Assembly (NCBI GenBank): GCA_016930435.1
Contig: JAFGGQ010000063.1
Span: forward strand, 1 to 41,844
DNA length: 41,844 nt
Reading direction: 5' to 3'
Origin: a bacterium
GTDB lineage: Bacteria > UBP14 > UBA6098 > JAFGQG01
Shown here: in pieces, positions 24,570-33,528 of the stretch
Numbering within the stretch: the stretch's first letter is position 1
Layout of the letters: each line of letters opens with the position of its first letter
Notes under the pieces: model-generated
Told to the model about the DNA's origin: nothing
The model's input: only the letters and a program-made list of their open reading frames with translations
Databases searched by the model: none
Made by a program: the position numbers and the translations under genes

Positions 24570-25124
24570 CTATTCACTGATTTGAAGGTTCTGTTTAACT
24601 TTATACAGCTGACTGGTGTCGAATCCCAATTCCCGGGCGTAATCAACCAGATCCATGTATAATTGGGGATTCATTTCGGGGGTTCGGCTCAGTATCCAGA
24701 GATAATCCGGGGATCCGCTGGTCACCATTGCATAGCTGTAGTTTTCCTGATCAAGGGCAATTACCCGATAATCCGCTGCGAAGAAAAGAAAGAAGCTCAC
24801 CTTTAAACGCGCTGCCTGAGAGGGATCGGGCACCCAAGCCCTGCCCTTCGCATCTTCCCACTTTCCCTTACCGGGATTGTAACCCCTGTTTATCACCCTG
24901 ACTTTCCCCGGTTCGAGCAGCTCATAGGTAGCAGTAACCATTTCCAGGTCCTTCTCGAAACGGTGCTGGAAACGGGCAATCTCGTACCAGGTTCCCAGGT
25001 AACGATCCAGGTTAAATCCCTCTACAAGGTCCAAATCCTTCGTGTTTAATTGCCTGGATGATCCACAAGTTATCATCAACATAGACAGTAGCATTACAGA
25101 CACTGCAAATTTAATAAATTGCAT
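24570..25124 (-). CDS. blc: Outer-membrane lipocalin (Blc-like lipoprotein)
   Basis: This 184-residue protein has a signal peptide ending in LMITCGSS (predicted lipid Cys20, with Thr at -1 being unusual). A bacterial lipocalin domain follows: FNLDRYLGTWYEIARFQHRF with the invariant GxW at 44-46, TYELLEPGKVRVINRGYN, and the third motif DYLWILSRTPEM. Blc proteins sit in the outer membrane, bind lysophospholipids or fatty acids, and are induced by envelope stress. SD is AAGGAAG. The downstream partner is the BamE-like lipoprotein. Confidence 0.9.
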   Translation of the reverse strand: MQFIKFAVSVMLLSMLMITCGSSRQLNTKDLDLVEGFNLDRYLGTWYEIARFQHRFEKDLEMVTATYELLEPGKVRVINRGYNPGKGKWEDAKGRAWVPDPSQAARLKVSFFLFFAADYRVIALDQENYSYAMVTSGSPDYLWILSRTPEMNPQLYMDLVDYARELGFDTSQLYKVKQNLQISE

Positions 25125-25258
25125 AATTTATACTTCCTTCTATTTTAACAAATATTAATAGTTAGGACAACGAAAAAGTTTATCCGGTTCCCTCTAAAGG
25201 AAAAGAATTTCGTCTATAATATATAAATTGCCAGCGGTTTTCCTACAAAAAAATTAAA

Positions 25259-25284
25259 CAAGCGCTTGAAATTTTCTGTTGACA
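25259..25284 (+). promoter_or_regulatory. Perfect palindrome next to a TTGACA box before lemA
   Basis: CAAGCGCTTG (25259-25268) is a perfect 10-bp palindrome. Ten bases further, TTGACA (25279-25284) matches a -35 box. No well-spaced -10 is obvious; TTTAAT at 25305-25310 is 20 bases away. The site may be an operator for the lemA-DUF3137 pair. The nearest start codon is 25369. Confidence 0.35.
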
Positions 25285-25368
25285 TTTATAGTATATTAAT
25301 TGAATTTAATTACAGTAAAAATTTTGATTAATAAAAATCTGCAAAATTCTTAATTTAGGGAGGTATAA

Positions 25369-25935
25369 ATGGTCTGTGCTCTTGGAATATTAATTTTGTT
25401 AATCATCCTGATTGCCATTCCTATTTTTCTCCGCAACAGCTTGATCAACAAGAAAAACCAGGTTCAGAATGCTTTTGCCGGGATGGATGCTTTGTTGAAA
25501 AAGCGCTACGATCTTATCCCCAATCTGGTTGCAACCGTTAAAAGCTATATGACCCATGAGGCGAAGGTGTTAACCGAGATTACCGAACTTCGGGCCAAAG
25601 CCACCAGCGGCACACTTTCTGAAGATGATACCATCGCCCTGAATAACCGTATCAGCAAGGCTCTCGGCGGGATAATGGTGGCGGTCGAAAATTACCCGGA
25701 CCTGAAAGCCAATCAGAACTTCATGCACCTGCAGTCCACACTAAACGAGGTTGAAGAGCAGATTTCGGCTGCCAGAAGGGCTTACAACGCCAGGGTTACC
25801 GATTATAACAACGCCGTGGAGATGTTCCCCACAAATATATTCGCTAAAATGATGAACTACGAACTAAAGCCGCTATTCGAGATTCCAGAAGCCGAAAGGC
25901 AAAACGTGGATGTTAAAAAGCTTTTTAATGAATAG
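25369..25935 (+). CDS. lemA: LemA family protein
   Basis: A 188-residue protein with an N-terminal membrane helix (ILILLIILIAIPIFL) and the LemA helical domain: KKNQVQNAFAGMDALLKKRYDLIPNLV, VTDYNNAVEMFPTNIFAKMM and the C-terminal FEIPEAERQNVDV. LemA proteins are membrane-anchored helical bundles with an N-out topology and unknown biochemical role, often encoded with membrane proteases or DUF3137 proteins. Start ATG follows GGGAGG. The partner gene starts 19 bases downstream. Confidence 0.9.
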   Translation: MVCALGILILLIILIAIPIFLRNSLINKKNQVQNAFAGMDALLKKRYDLIPNLVATVKSYMTHEAKVLTEITELRAKATSGTLSEDDTIALNNRISKALGGIMVAVENYPDLKANQNFMHLQSTLNEVEEQISAARRAYNARVTDYNNAVEMFPTNIFAKMMNYELKPLFEIPEAERQNVDVKKLFNE

Positions 25936-25954
25936 CCCGGAATAAGGAACTCAA

Positions 25955-27016
25955 GTGGGCAACCATTCCATCGGCGAGTTTGAGAAATACTATCAGTCTG
26001 CTATCCTGCCTCAGTTAAAGGAATTGGAGACGAAGCGGAAAGAGGTGCTTCAAAAAACTATCTTCCTGATCCTTATCGTTGGTTCGGTGTTTATTCTATT
26101 ATTACTGATAGCTGTATTTATGGCCGGTATGTTTTCCCCATTCCTTATCTCTGCAGCAATACTGTCAGTAGTTGTCTATATCATAATTGACCGTCTGACC
26201 CTCTATAAATACCGAAAGCAGTTCATCCTTGAATTCAAGATGGAAGTTATCAAGAAGCTGATCGACTTCTTAAGCCCTGGCTTGAGTTATGACCCGGACA
26301 GGTACATCCCAGCATCGACCTTCCGGAGCAGTCAGATATTTCTGGACCGGATTGACCGCTACAAGGGGGATGATCTGGTCTGGGGTAATGTAGGCGGCAC
26401 CGCGCTGGAATTCTCCGAACTGACCGTTCAGAAAGAGGAGAAACGGCATACCAGCAAGGGAACTCAAACACAGATAGTAACAATCTTCAAAGGTCTTTTC
26501 TTTGTAGCTGATTTCAATAAGGAATTCAAGGGCTCCTATGTTCTGCTCCCTGATCTGGCCCAAAAATTCCTTGGACATCTGGGCCAAAAACTCCAATCTA
26601 TATTCAGCCTTCGGGGAGAACTCATAAAGCTGGAGGATCCGGAATTCGAAAAAAGATTCCGGGTCTATGGCACCGACCAGATCGAAGCCCGATATATTCT
26701 TTCCACTTCACTGATGAAAAGAATGGTGGATTTCTGGGATAAGGCAAATGCTAATCGTAATCAGATAGTAGATGTTAAATTTATCCCCAGGCTCAGATTC
26801 CTGAACAACTTCATGGATAACCGGATGGTTTACGTCTCTTTCGTTGCCTCAAAAATGTATATGGGAATCGCTTACCGAAAAAACCTTTTCGAACCCAAAA
26901 TCACCCGATCATTGATCGATTATCAAAAGATTTTGGAATATTATGAGGATCTGGATCTGGCTCTGGGTATCGTTCATGACCTTAATCTGAATACCAGGAT
27001 TTGGTCTAAAACTTAG
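25955..27016 (+). CDS. DUF3137 membrane protein
   Basis: This 353-residue protein has a soluble N-terminal helix and two adjacent membrane helices (about 33-85). A DUF3137 domain (about 110-345) contains FRSSQIFLDRIDRYKGDDLVW, TQTQIVTIFKGLFFVADFNK, RFRVYGTDQIEARYILSTSL and VYVSFVASKMYMGIAY. The function is unknown, but pairing with LemA is recurrent in bacteria, which points to a shared membrane role. The start is GTG with AAGGAA upstream. Confidence 0.85.
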   Translation: MGNHSIGEFEKYYQSAILPQLKELETKRKEVLQKTIFLILIVGSVFILLLLIAVFMAGMFSPFLISAAILSVVVYIIIDRLTLYKYRKQFILEFKMEVIKKLIDFLSPGLSYDPDRYIPASTFRSSQIFLDRIDRYKGDDLVWGNVGGTALEFSELTVQKEEKRHTSKGTQTQIVTIFKGLFFVADFNKEFKGSYVLLPDLAQKFLGHLGQKLQSIFSLRGELIKLEDPEFEKRFRVYGTDQIEARYILSTSLMKRMVDFWDKANANRNQIVDVKFIPRLRFLNNFMDNRMVYVSFVASKMYMGIAYRKNLFEPKITRSLIDYQKILEYYEDLDLALGIVHDLNLNTRIWSKT

Positions 27017-27133
27017 CATGATCGATATATTTTCAAGAGCATCTTACTGGATCATTCTTTCTCTATTTTAATTAGTGTATTTGTGGCAAATCTTATCTGT
27101 AGATACACAAACCAACACTTTCTACTTGATTAT

Positions 27134-27184
27134 TTGTGAATTCACTGTAATATCTATATTCAAAATAGATTTTAGTTGTGAATT
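27134..27184 (+). promoter_or_regulatory. Palindrome and direct repeats upstream of cysteine synthase
   Basis: GTGAATTCAC (27136-27145) is a perfect 10-bp palindrome. The nonamer TTGTGAATT occurs twice, at 27134-27142 and 27176-27184, 42 bp apart, which is four helical turns. Between them ATCTAT (27152-27157) and ATAGAT (27165-27170) form another inverted pair. The block sits 23-73 bases before the cysK start and looks like a regulator-binding region. No matching regulator gene is adjacent. Confidence 0.35.
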
Positions 27185-27206
27185 TTTTGATCTGGAGTTA
27201 ACACGT

Positions 27207-28106
27207 ATGAAAGTCGCCAATAATATTTTGGGTTTGATAGGTAATACCCCCCTGGTCAGGATAAACCACCTTAATCCCAATCCAAAGGCGGTTATCTACG
27301 CCAAGTTGGAGGGTTTTAATCCTACGGGAAGCATTAAGGACCGTATTGCTCTGAAGATGATCGAGCAGGCAGAGGCGGAGGGCAAGCTGTTTCCGGGGAA
27401 GACTATTATCGAACCCACTTCCGGCAACACCGGAATAGGCCTGGCTATGATCGGGCGGGTCAAGGGATACGCTGTAGAGATCGTAATGAGCGCTGCGGTT
27501 TCCCGGGAACGGGTGAATATGATCAAGGCCTTTGGCGCCACGGTAACCTTGACAGATGCCCAAGACGGAACCGACGGAGCTATCAAGAAGGCTAAAGAAT
27601 TGATAGGGGAACACCCGGATAAATACTTCATGCCCGATCAGTTTTCCAGTGAGTATAACAAGATGGCTCACTATACCACCACTGCGGAGGAGATATGGGA
27701 ACAGACCGATGGGAAATTAGATTACTTTGTATCCGCGGTAGGAACTTCCGGAACATTGATGGGTGTCGGATTAGCCTTAAAGATGAAAAATCCCCGTATC
27801 AAGATCGTGGAAGCTCACCCTGTAAAGGGGCACTACATCCAGGGCTTGAAGAATATGGAGGAGGCCATTGTCCCCTCTATTTATAATCCCAAGATGATCG
27901 ACCAGCAGATCATGGTAGAGAGTGAACAAGCTTTTGGGATTTCGCGTAAGTTAGCCCGGGAAGAGGGGGTTTTTGTTGGTATGAGCGCTGGGGCAGCGAT
28001 GTACGCAGCCATCCGGGTAGCAGAAGAAATTGAAAACGGTTTGATCGTGGTCATATTTGCCGACCGGGGTGAAAAATACCTGAGTACTGACCTGTTTAAA
28101 GAATAG
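27207..28106 (+). CDS. cysK: Cysteine synthase (O-acetylserine sulfhydrylase)
   Basis: A 299-residue PLP enzyme that joins O-acetylserine and sulfide to give cysteine. The Schiff-base lysine is in NPTGSIKDR (about residues 38-46). SGNTGIGLA binds the substrate carboxylate, and GTSGTLMGVG is the phosphate-binding loop. I start at ATG 27207, with GGAG 9 bases upstream, because this matches the family N-terminus NILGLIGNTPLVRI. An in-frame 44-residue upstream extension looks non-coding and covers the promoter. Distinguishing CysK from CysM or O-phosphoserine-using forms is not possible by eye. Confidence 0.88.
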   Translation: MKVANNILGLIGNTPLVRINHLNPNPKAVIYAKLEGFNPTGSIKDRIALKMIEQAEAEGKLFPGKTIIEPTSGNTGIGLAMIGRVKGYAVEIVMSAAVSRERVNMIKAFGATVTLTDAQDGTDGAIKKAKELIGEHPDKYFMPDQFSSEYNKMAHYTTTAEEIWEQTDGKLDYFVSAVGTSGTLMGVGLALKMKNPRIKIVEAHPVKGHYIQGLKNMEEAIVPSIYNPKMIDQQIMVESEQAFGISRKLAREEGVFVGMSAGAAMYAAIRVAEEIENGLIVVIFADRGEKYLSTDLFKE

Positions 28107-28405
28107 AATTTTACTCCTGATACTATCTGATAAATTGAACCCGTAAAATTCAGTTGATAATGTTGAATATATTGCACCAATTGATAATGATTTAATCAGC
28201 ACGTTGCAACTTGCACCGAGATGCCCTTCATCATTTATATCCCGGACTAAACCACCTGGATTCTATAATCCAAATTCCTCGAATTCTGTCGTATTAGTTT
28301 CTAACACAGGCATTTCGTATTCCCCAGCAGGGATTAAGGCACCGTTTTTACCCTTTATTAACCAAATACTATTCTTCAATAAAATAAACAATAAATTACT
28401 ATCGT

Positions 28406-30451
28406 TTAGTAGAATCTGGTGAGTTTTTTATCGTACCACTTTGGTTTTTTGGGTTTACGGTCGTGGGTGTTCTTATATTCTCTAAGATCCTTGATGTTGT
28501 CCCGGAGAAAGGCCGCATACTCGAAATTAAGTTTTTTGGCTTCCTCTTCCATAATTCTGGTCAGTTCTTCAATCTGTTCTTCCACGGGCAAATTCTGAAC
28601 ATACTGGGGCAGGTCGGCGGGTTTGGTCTTGAATTTTTCCTGGGAATCGGCTATAGCTGTGATATTCATAATGGATTCTGTGGATTTCACGATGGAGGTA
28701 GGCGTGATATTATGTTTTTTATTATAATCCAGCTGGATTTTTCTTCGGCGTTCGGTCTCGGTAATTGCGGATGCCATAGCATCGGAGATTTTGTCTGCGT
28801 ACAGAATCACTTCCCCGGCGGAGTGCCTGGCAGCCCTGCCGGCAGTTTGGATCAAAGCCCGGTGGGAGCGCAGGAAACCCTGCTTATCCGCATCCAGGAT
28901 GGCAACCAAAGAGACTTCGGGGAGATCCAGCCCCTCACGCAGAAGATTAATTCCGACCAGAACATCGAATTCACCCAGCCTCAAGCCCCGGATGATCTCA
29001 ACCCGGTCTAAGGCATCGATCTCTGAATGCAGGTAGCGCACCCTGATATCCAGATCCGCCAGGTATTCGGTGAGGTCCTCGGACATCCTCTTGGTCAATG
29101 TTGTTACGAGCACCCTTTCGCCCTTTTTGACCCTATTATTGATCTCCCCGATAAGGTCTTCCACCTGTCCGGTTGATGGTTTTATGATGAGCACCGGGTC
29201 CACTAATCCCGTAGGCCGGGTCAACTGCTCCACGATATGAGGTTTGCTGATCTCCAGTTCCCAGTCCCCTGGAGTTGCTGACATATAAACCAGCTGGGGT
29301 GCTATTTCCATAAATTCTTCGAAGTACAGTGGGCGGTTATCCAGGGCGGAGGGGAGGCGGAACCCATGCTCAATGAGTGTCAGCTTGCGGGATCGGTCCC
29401 CGGCGAACATCCCGTGTAGCTGAGGGAGGGTCATGTGAGACTCATCGATGATGACCAGGAAGTCGGGTGGGAAAAAATCGAGTAAAACCCATGGGCGGCT
29501 GCCCGGTTCACGCGCCGCTATATGCCGGGAATAATTCTCTATCCCGCTGCAATAACCAATCTCCAACATCATCTCCAGATCAAAATTGGTCCGGGTTTCC
29601 AAACGCTGCATCTCCAATAGCTTGTTCTCCGATTCAAACTGCTTCAGCTGCTCAATTAATTCCTCCCTGATGGATTTTGCCGCTCGCTTCAGGTTGGGAT
29701 GAGAGGTTACAAAATGCCTTGCAGGGTAGATACTTGCGCTTTTCTGTTCCCCTAATATCTCACCGGTAAGGGGATGGATAATCTTTATGCTCTCCGGCTT
29801 GAATCCAAAATATTCCACCCTGATGACCTTATCCTCATAAGCCGGATAAATCTCCACCACGTCGCCCCTTACCCGGAAAGTCCCATGATGAAAATCAATC
29901 TCGTTGCGCAGATAATGAATGTCCACCAGTTTGGAGATGAGTTTTTCCCGGGAAGGCCCCTCGTTTATCTTTATTGTAACCAGCAACTCCCGGTAATCCG
30001 CCGGTGAACCCAGACCGTAAATACAGGAGACACTGGCGATGATGACTACATCCCGGCGCTCCAGGAGTGAAGCAGTAGCTTTTAACCGCAGGCGGTCAAT
30101 ATCCTCGTTTATCTGGGTGTCTTTCTCTATAAAGGTATCAGTGGAAGGGATGTAGGCTTCCGGCTGATAATAATCGTAGTAACTGATGAAGTATTCAACC
30201 GCATTTCGGGGGAAAAAGGATTTGAATTCGCCGTATAGCTGTGCAGCCAGGGTTTTATTATGGGAGATTACAAGGGTGGGTTTCCGGAGCTTCTGAATCA
30301 CATTGGCGATTGTAAAGGTCTTACCGGACCCCGTAACCCCGAGGAGTGTCTGGTGTTTTGTACCCTTTAGGACATTCGCTGAAATTTGTTCGATTGCCCG
30401 GGCCTGGTCGGTGCTGGGTTTATACTCGGAAACGAGTTCGAATTCTTTCAC
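28406..30451 (-). CDS. uvrB: Excinuclease ABC subunit B
   Basis: The 681-residue helicase-like damage-verification subunit of nucleotide excision repair. It shows Walker A GVTGSGKT, the beta-hairpin region [12 protein letters not shown] that is inserted between DNA strands, DESH box, and helicase motifs MSATPGD and [11 protein letters not shown]-terminal UVR coiled segment ([20 protein letters not shown]) binds UvrC. I place the start at the GTG at 30451 ([13 protein letters not shown]), matching the family N-terminus. It lies 5 bases after the stop of the rodZ-like gene without its own SD, so translation should be coupled. Last gene of the ubiA-dtd-maf-rodZ-uvrB operon. The 299 bases beyond (28107-28405) hold no convincing gene. 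Confidence 0.95.
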   Translation of the reverse strand: MKEFELVSEYKPSTDQARAIEQISANVLKGTKHQTLLGVTGSGKTFTIANVIQKLRKPTLVISHNKTLAAQLYGEFKSFFPRNAVEYFISYYDYYQPEAYIPSTDTFIEKDTQINEDIDRLRLKATASLLERRDVVIIASVSCIYGLGSPADYRELLVTIKINEGPSREKLISKLVDIHYLRNEIDFHHGTFRVRGDVVEIYPAYEDKVIRVEYFGFKPESIKIIHPLTGEILGEQKSASIYPARHFVTSHPNLKRAAKSIREELIEQLKQFESENKLLEMQRLETRTNFDLEMMLEIGYCSGIENYSRHIAAREPGSRPWVLLDFFPPDFLVIIDESHMTLPQLHGMFAGDRSRKLTLIEHGFRLPSALDNRPLYFEEFMEIAPQLVYMSATPGDWELEISKPHIVEQLTRPTGLVDPVLIIKPSTGQVEDLIGEINNRVKKGERVLVTTLTKRMSEDLTEYLADLDIRVRYLHSEIDALDRVEIIRGLRLGEFDVLVGINLLREGLDLPEVSLVAILDADKQGFLRSHRALIQTAGRAARHSAGEVILYADKISDAMASAITETERRRKIQLDYNKKHNITPTSIVKSTESIMNITAIADSQEKFKTKPADLPQYVQNLPVEEQIEELTRIMEEEAKKLNFEYAAFLRDNIKDLREYKNTHDRKPKKPKWYDKKLTRFY

Positions 30452-30455
30452 TGTA

Positions 30456-31463
30456 TTATTGCGGATTAGTTGGAGGAATGGCGGACCTTGCCGGAGTGGC
30501 ACCGGGAACAGTTGAATCCATACGCCCCCGAACGCTATCCATTGAGGTGGTATCCGGTGGTACCTGGGTTGGGATCAATGAAGGTGGCAGAATCAGGTCT
30601 TCATGACCCTCCAGCATATTCATAACATTACCCCGGTCAATAGTTACCTCCTTGGGGAATCCAGTAGCCGGAAAAGCGGTTAAAGGGAATCCGTTGATTT
30701 CCAGCAGTAAAGCCTCCGGGCGACCAATAGTAAGGTAGAAAGAGTTTTTAGCCCTCCAGTCCTGTTCGGTCTTGTATTTTATAGTGCCCTTAAAAGCACG
30801 CTTGTAGTCAGTTTCAACCAGTAACCATGTGTCATCATTGGCTTTAACGGTAAGGGTCAGGGAGTCGGCCCGGCCGATTGCCCAGGCGGGATTGATCTTC
30901 CCTACCTTTAATCGAATCTCCTGAGCAAGGTCTTCCTCAGAAGGGGTTACCTCCCAGTTCTCTCTAACCCTTGTAGTATCAATAAACAGCTCCTCTCCTG
31001 TCTGCGCAGGACGTTCATTAAAACCGCTCTTAACGGCCATTAAAATAACGACCAACGCTAATATCACTATCACTGCAAGGAAGAGATAATCCCTTTGCAG
31101 CCGAACCTTTCGGCGGCTCTTCACCTCCGCGGGAATCTCGGGGAATAGACCCTGAGCATGGGTAAATTCAGGGACCGGTTTCTCCGGCTCTTCGACCTCC
31201 TTTTTCCGGGAAGGAATTTTGCCGCCACTTTCCTCAAAGGACTTCTGGAAACGGGCATGAAGTTCACTTATATCAGCACCCAGATAATCCCCATAAGCCT
31301 TAATATAACCCATAACATAGACCATCGGAGGCAGCTTTTCCCAATTCCCTTCCTCCAGAGCCTTCAAATATTTTATATTAACTTTAGTAGCTTTAGCGAT
31401 ATCTTCAAGAGTTACCCCCTGAGCTCCACGCATCTGCTTTAAGTACTCGCCCAGTTCTCTCAA
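30456..31463 (-). CDS. rodZ: RodZ-like helix-turn-helix membrane protein
   Basis: This 335-residue protein has an N-terminal Cro/XRE-type HTH (about 1-70: [20 protein letters not shown] and [13 protein letters not shown]). A charged linker and one membrane helix ([18 protein letters not shown], about 127-145) follow, then a periplasmic DUF4115 domain ([16 protein letters not shown], about 205-280). RodZ couples MreB filaments to the cell-wall elongation complex. The start is TTG, overlapping the maf stop codon as TTGA. The Pro/Thr-rich C-terminal tail is not conserved. Confidence 0.88.
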   Translation of the reverse strand: MRELGEYLKQMRGAQGVTLEDIAKATKVNIKYLKALEEGNWEKLPPMVYVMGYIKAYGDYLGADISELHARFQKSFEESGGKIPSRKKEVEEPEKPVPEFTHAQGLFPEIPAEVKSRRKVRLQRDYLFLAVIVILALVVILMAVKSGFNERPAQTGEELFIDTTRVRENWEVTPSEEDLAQEIRLKVGKINPAWAIGRADSLTLTVKANDDTWLLVETDYKRAFKGTIKYKTEQDWRAKNSFYLTIGRPEALLLEINGFPLTAFPATGFPKEVTIDRGNVMNMLEGHEDLILPPSLIPTQVPPDTTSMDSVRGRMDSTVPGATPARSAIPPTNPQ

Positions 31464-32065
31464 CTTATAACCTGCCTTTTTAGTATGGATTCCCTTTTAA
31501 AACCGGCCTTTTCCATTAAATTTATCAAGCAGCTAATGGGTAAACCTACTACATTATAAAAACATCCCTCCACTCTGTCAATAAACATCGCACCTATTTT
31601 TTGAATTCCATAAGCTCCAGCCTTGTCCATAGGCTCTCCGCTTTGGACATAAAGCTCTATCTCGGCATCGGTCAGCGGTGTAAATTTAACACGGGTCATC
31701 TCATAGTCTTCCAGATATTGGCCGGTTCCGTGATTATAGAGACAGAGGCCCGTATAGACCTTATGCCAGCGGCCTGATAACCACCTTAGCTTGCTTTTAG
31801 CATTTTCAGCATCATGGGGTTTACCCAGTATTTGACCATCGATAAAAACAATGGTATCGCAGGCCAAAATCCACCCGTTTTTCGGTTTCTGTATAACAGC
31901 CCGAGCCTTCTGCAAAGCATGTTTTAAAACCATTTCCACGGGGTCGAAAAATCCCTGGGTATCCTCCTCAAATTCCTCTTTACCGATGGGCTCGAAGGGA
32001 ATACCAATTTGATTGAGCAGGTAGATCCTCCGTGGCGACCGTGAAGCAAGGTAAAGTTTATCCAT
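31460..32065 (-). CDS. maf: Maf-family nucleotide pyrophosphatase
   Basis: A 201-residue Maf/YhdE-type enzyme that hydrolyses non-canonical or modified nucleoside triphosphates (dTTP/UTP or m7GTP classes). Motifs are ASRSPRR (7-13), the substrate-site ILACDTIV, the QILGKPHDAENAK loop, and the late DKAGAYGIQ and VEGCFYNVVGLP. The start ATG is 2 bases after the dtd stop codon with GGGAG as SD. Its stop overlaps the rodZ start. Confidence 0.93.
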   Translation of the reverse strand: MDKLYLASRSPRRIYLLNQIGIPFEPIGKEEFEEDTQGFFDPVEMVLKHALQKARAVIQKPKNGWILACDTIVFIDGQILGKPHDAENAKSKLRWLSGRWHKVYTGLCLYNHGTGQYLEDYEMTRVKFTPLTDAEIELYVQSGEPMDKAGAYGIQKIGAMFIDRVEGCFYNVVGLPISCLINLMEKAGFKRESILKRQVIS

Positions 32066-32067
32066 GA

Positions 32068-32514
32068 TTACCGCTCCCGTGAATCGATTAAAATAGTTAC
32101 AGGACCGTCGTTCTGAATATTAATCAGCATTTTTGCTCCGAAGATACCCTGTTTAACTTTTAAACCCGAGTTTTCTATGCCCCTGCAAAAGTCCTGGTAA
32201 TATTTTTCAGCCTGGACGGGCTCCATTGCCCTTCCGAATCCAGGCCGGCGGCCCTTGGCCGTGTTTGCACAGAGGGTGAACTGGGAAACGGCCATGACTT
32301 CACCACCGATTTCTACAACGGATAAATTCATTTTGCCAAGGTCATCCTCAAATATCCGAAGCTCCGAGCATTTCCGAATGGTGTAAAGTAAATCATCGGG
32401 TTTATCCTCATTAAAAACTCCCAGCAGTATAAACAGGCCCGGGCCGGTCTCACTGATCAATCTGCCCTCGACCTCTACCGAGCATGATCTTACCCGTTGA
32501 ATTAATGCTCTCAT
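32068..32514 (-). CDS. dtd: D-aminoacyl-tRNA deacylase
   Basis: A 148-residue protein that hydrolyses D-aminoacyl-tRNA (and Gly-tRNA(Ala)), protecting translation. Both hallmarks are present: SQFTL near 77-81 and the cross-subunit Gly-cisPro region, here NDGPVT near 136-141. KGRRPGFGRAMEP lies between them. I begin at ATG 32514 (MRALIQRV) because that matches the family. An in-frame extension upstream overlaps the prenyltransferase gene, whose stop is at 32519. Confidence 0.93.
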   Translation of the reverse strand: MRALIQRVRSCSVEVEGRLISETGPGLFILLGVFNEDKPDDLLYTIRKCSELRIFEDDLGKMNLSVVEIGGEVMAVSQFTLCANTAKGRRPGFGRAMEPVQAEKYYQDFCRGIENSGLKVKQGIFGAKMLINIQNDGPVTILIDSRER

Positions 32515-32518
32515 AAGC

Positions 32519-33352
32519 TTAACCGACCTTACTAAGTAATAAAGCTGCCAGTCCCAGTACAATATCCAGTTTTAATATTCTGGATATTCGATTATAATCA
32601 GCCCTGTCCCGGGCCTTAAAAATCTTAATTATAATCAAAATTAAAATAGAATCAACTATAATTAAGACCACCAGGAAATAAATCAAATGAAATAACCCGA
32701 GTATATATGGTAACAGAGTAATGATGATCAGCAGGGCAAGGGCAAGGTTTGCGATCCATTTCGCCTTGTTTATACCCATTATCAACGGAATGGTTCGGCC
32801 TGAAACCATACGGTCGCCTTCTACGTCTTCTATATCTTTAACGATCTCTCGTCCCAAATGGAATAAAAAGGCAAATGCTGCGGCAAACCAGCAGCCGGCG
32901 GTCAATTGGCGCCCAAGGCCACCATATATAAATACCAATCCTCCAAGAAAAGCGACCGTAAGATTTCCGATCAAGGGAAGTCGTTTCCATTTCCAGTTGT
33001 AGATGAACAATAGCAGGCCTGCTAAAAGTGCCAGAAGGAAGTGTATTATTCCAGCCATTATAGCGCTTGCCAACCCCAGGATCATAAGCACTAACCCGAA
33101 AATAAGGGCACCCGCCGGTTTAAGCTGACCGGACGGCAAGGGCCGATAAGGCTTGTTTACAGCGTCAGCAGTTTGATCAAAATAATCATTAAGCACATTT
33201 CCACTGCTAAACACGAATCCAACCGCGAACATCGGCATGAGAAAATCCATCATATTTATTGACCCCTTCCCCAGGTAATAGCCAACGGCTCCGGAAGCAA
33301 GCGCCAATATCACGTTCCCGGGGCGGGTCAACTTAAGATAAGCTCGAAGCAT
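32519..33352 (-). CDS. UbiA-family prenyltransferase, DGGGP-synthase-like
   Basis: A 277-residue integral membrane enzyme with about eight to nine helices. It has both Asp-rich motifs: NDYFDQTADAVNKPYRP (about 55-71), where the N-D-x2-D-x3-D binds Mg-prenyl diphosphate, and DIEDVEGDR near 172-180. The short length and motif wording resemble (S)-2,3-di-O-geranylgeranylglyceryl phosphate synthase and its relatives rather than MenA, UbiA or heme O synthase. Such genes have been reported in FCB-group bacteria in connection with archaeal-type ether lipids. The actual substrate is not provable here. First gene of the five-gene operon; ATG follows GGGGAAG. Confidence 0.8.
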   Translation of the reverse strand: MLRAYLKLTRPGNVILALASGAVGYYLGKGSINMMDFLMPMFAVGFVFSSGNVLNDYFDQTADAVNKPYRPLPSGQLKPAGALIFGLVLMILGLASAIMAGIIHFLLALLAGLLLFIYNWKWKRLPLIGNLTVAFLGGLVFIYGGLGRQLTAGCWFAAAFAFLFHLGREIVKDIEDVEGDRMVSGRTIPLIMGINKAKWIANLALALLIIITLLPYILGLFHLIYFLVVLIIVDSILILIIIKIFKARDRADYNRISRILKLDIVLGLAALLLSKVG

Positions 33353-33528
33353 AGACTTAACTTCCCCATATTTGAAATAGCCTTTACTATCATTGCCTGA
33401 AAATTATAAGTTAGGCTTAATGTTGGGATTGTCAAATATAAATAACCTAAAAAAAGCTGAAAATAATACTTGTCTAAGTTAATGAAAATGCTATTTTAAA
33501 AATCGGTTTGACTATTCATAATGATGCT

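Noticed and set aside
28230-28400. Minus-strand frame reading KNGALIPAGEYEMPVLETNT and, after an in-frame TAG, NPGGLVRDINDEGHLG
   Set aside because: The composition looks somewhat coding and could be a relic. There is no start with a ribosome site, no family recognised, and the downstream part runs antisense into cysK.
30452-30502. GTG at 30502 as uvrB start
   Set aside because: It adds 17 residues absent from the family and overlaps the rodZ end. GTG 30451 fits the UvrB N-terminus.
33380-33420. TTGACA and TATAAT hexamers ahead of the ubiA operon
   Set aside because: Both are good matches on the minus strand, but they are 21 bases apart, too far for a confident promoter call.
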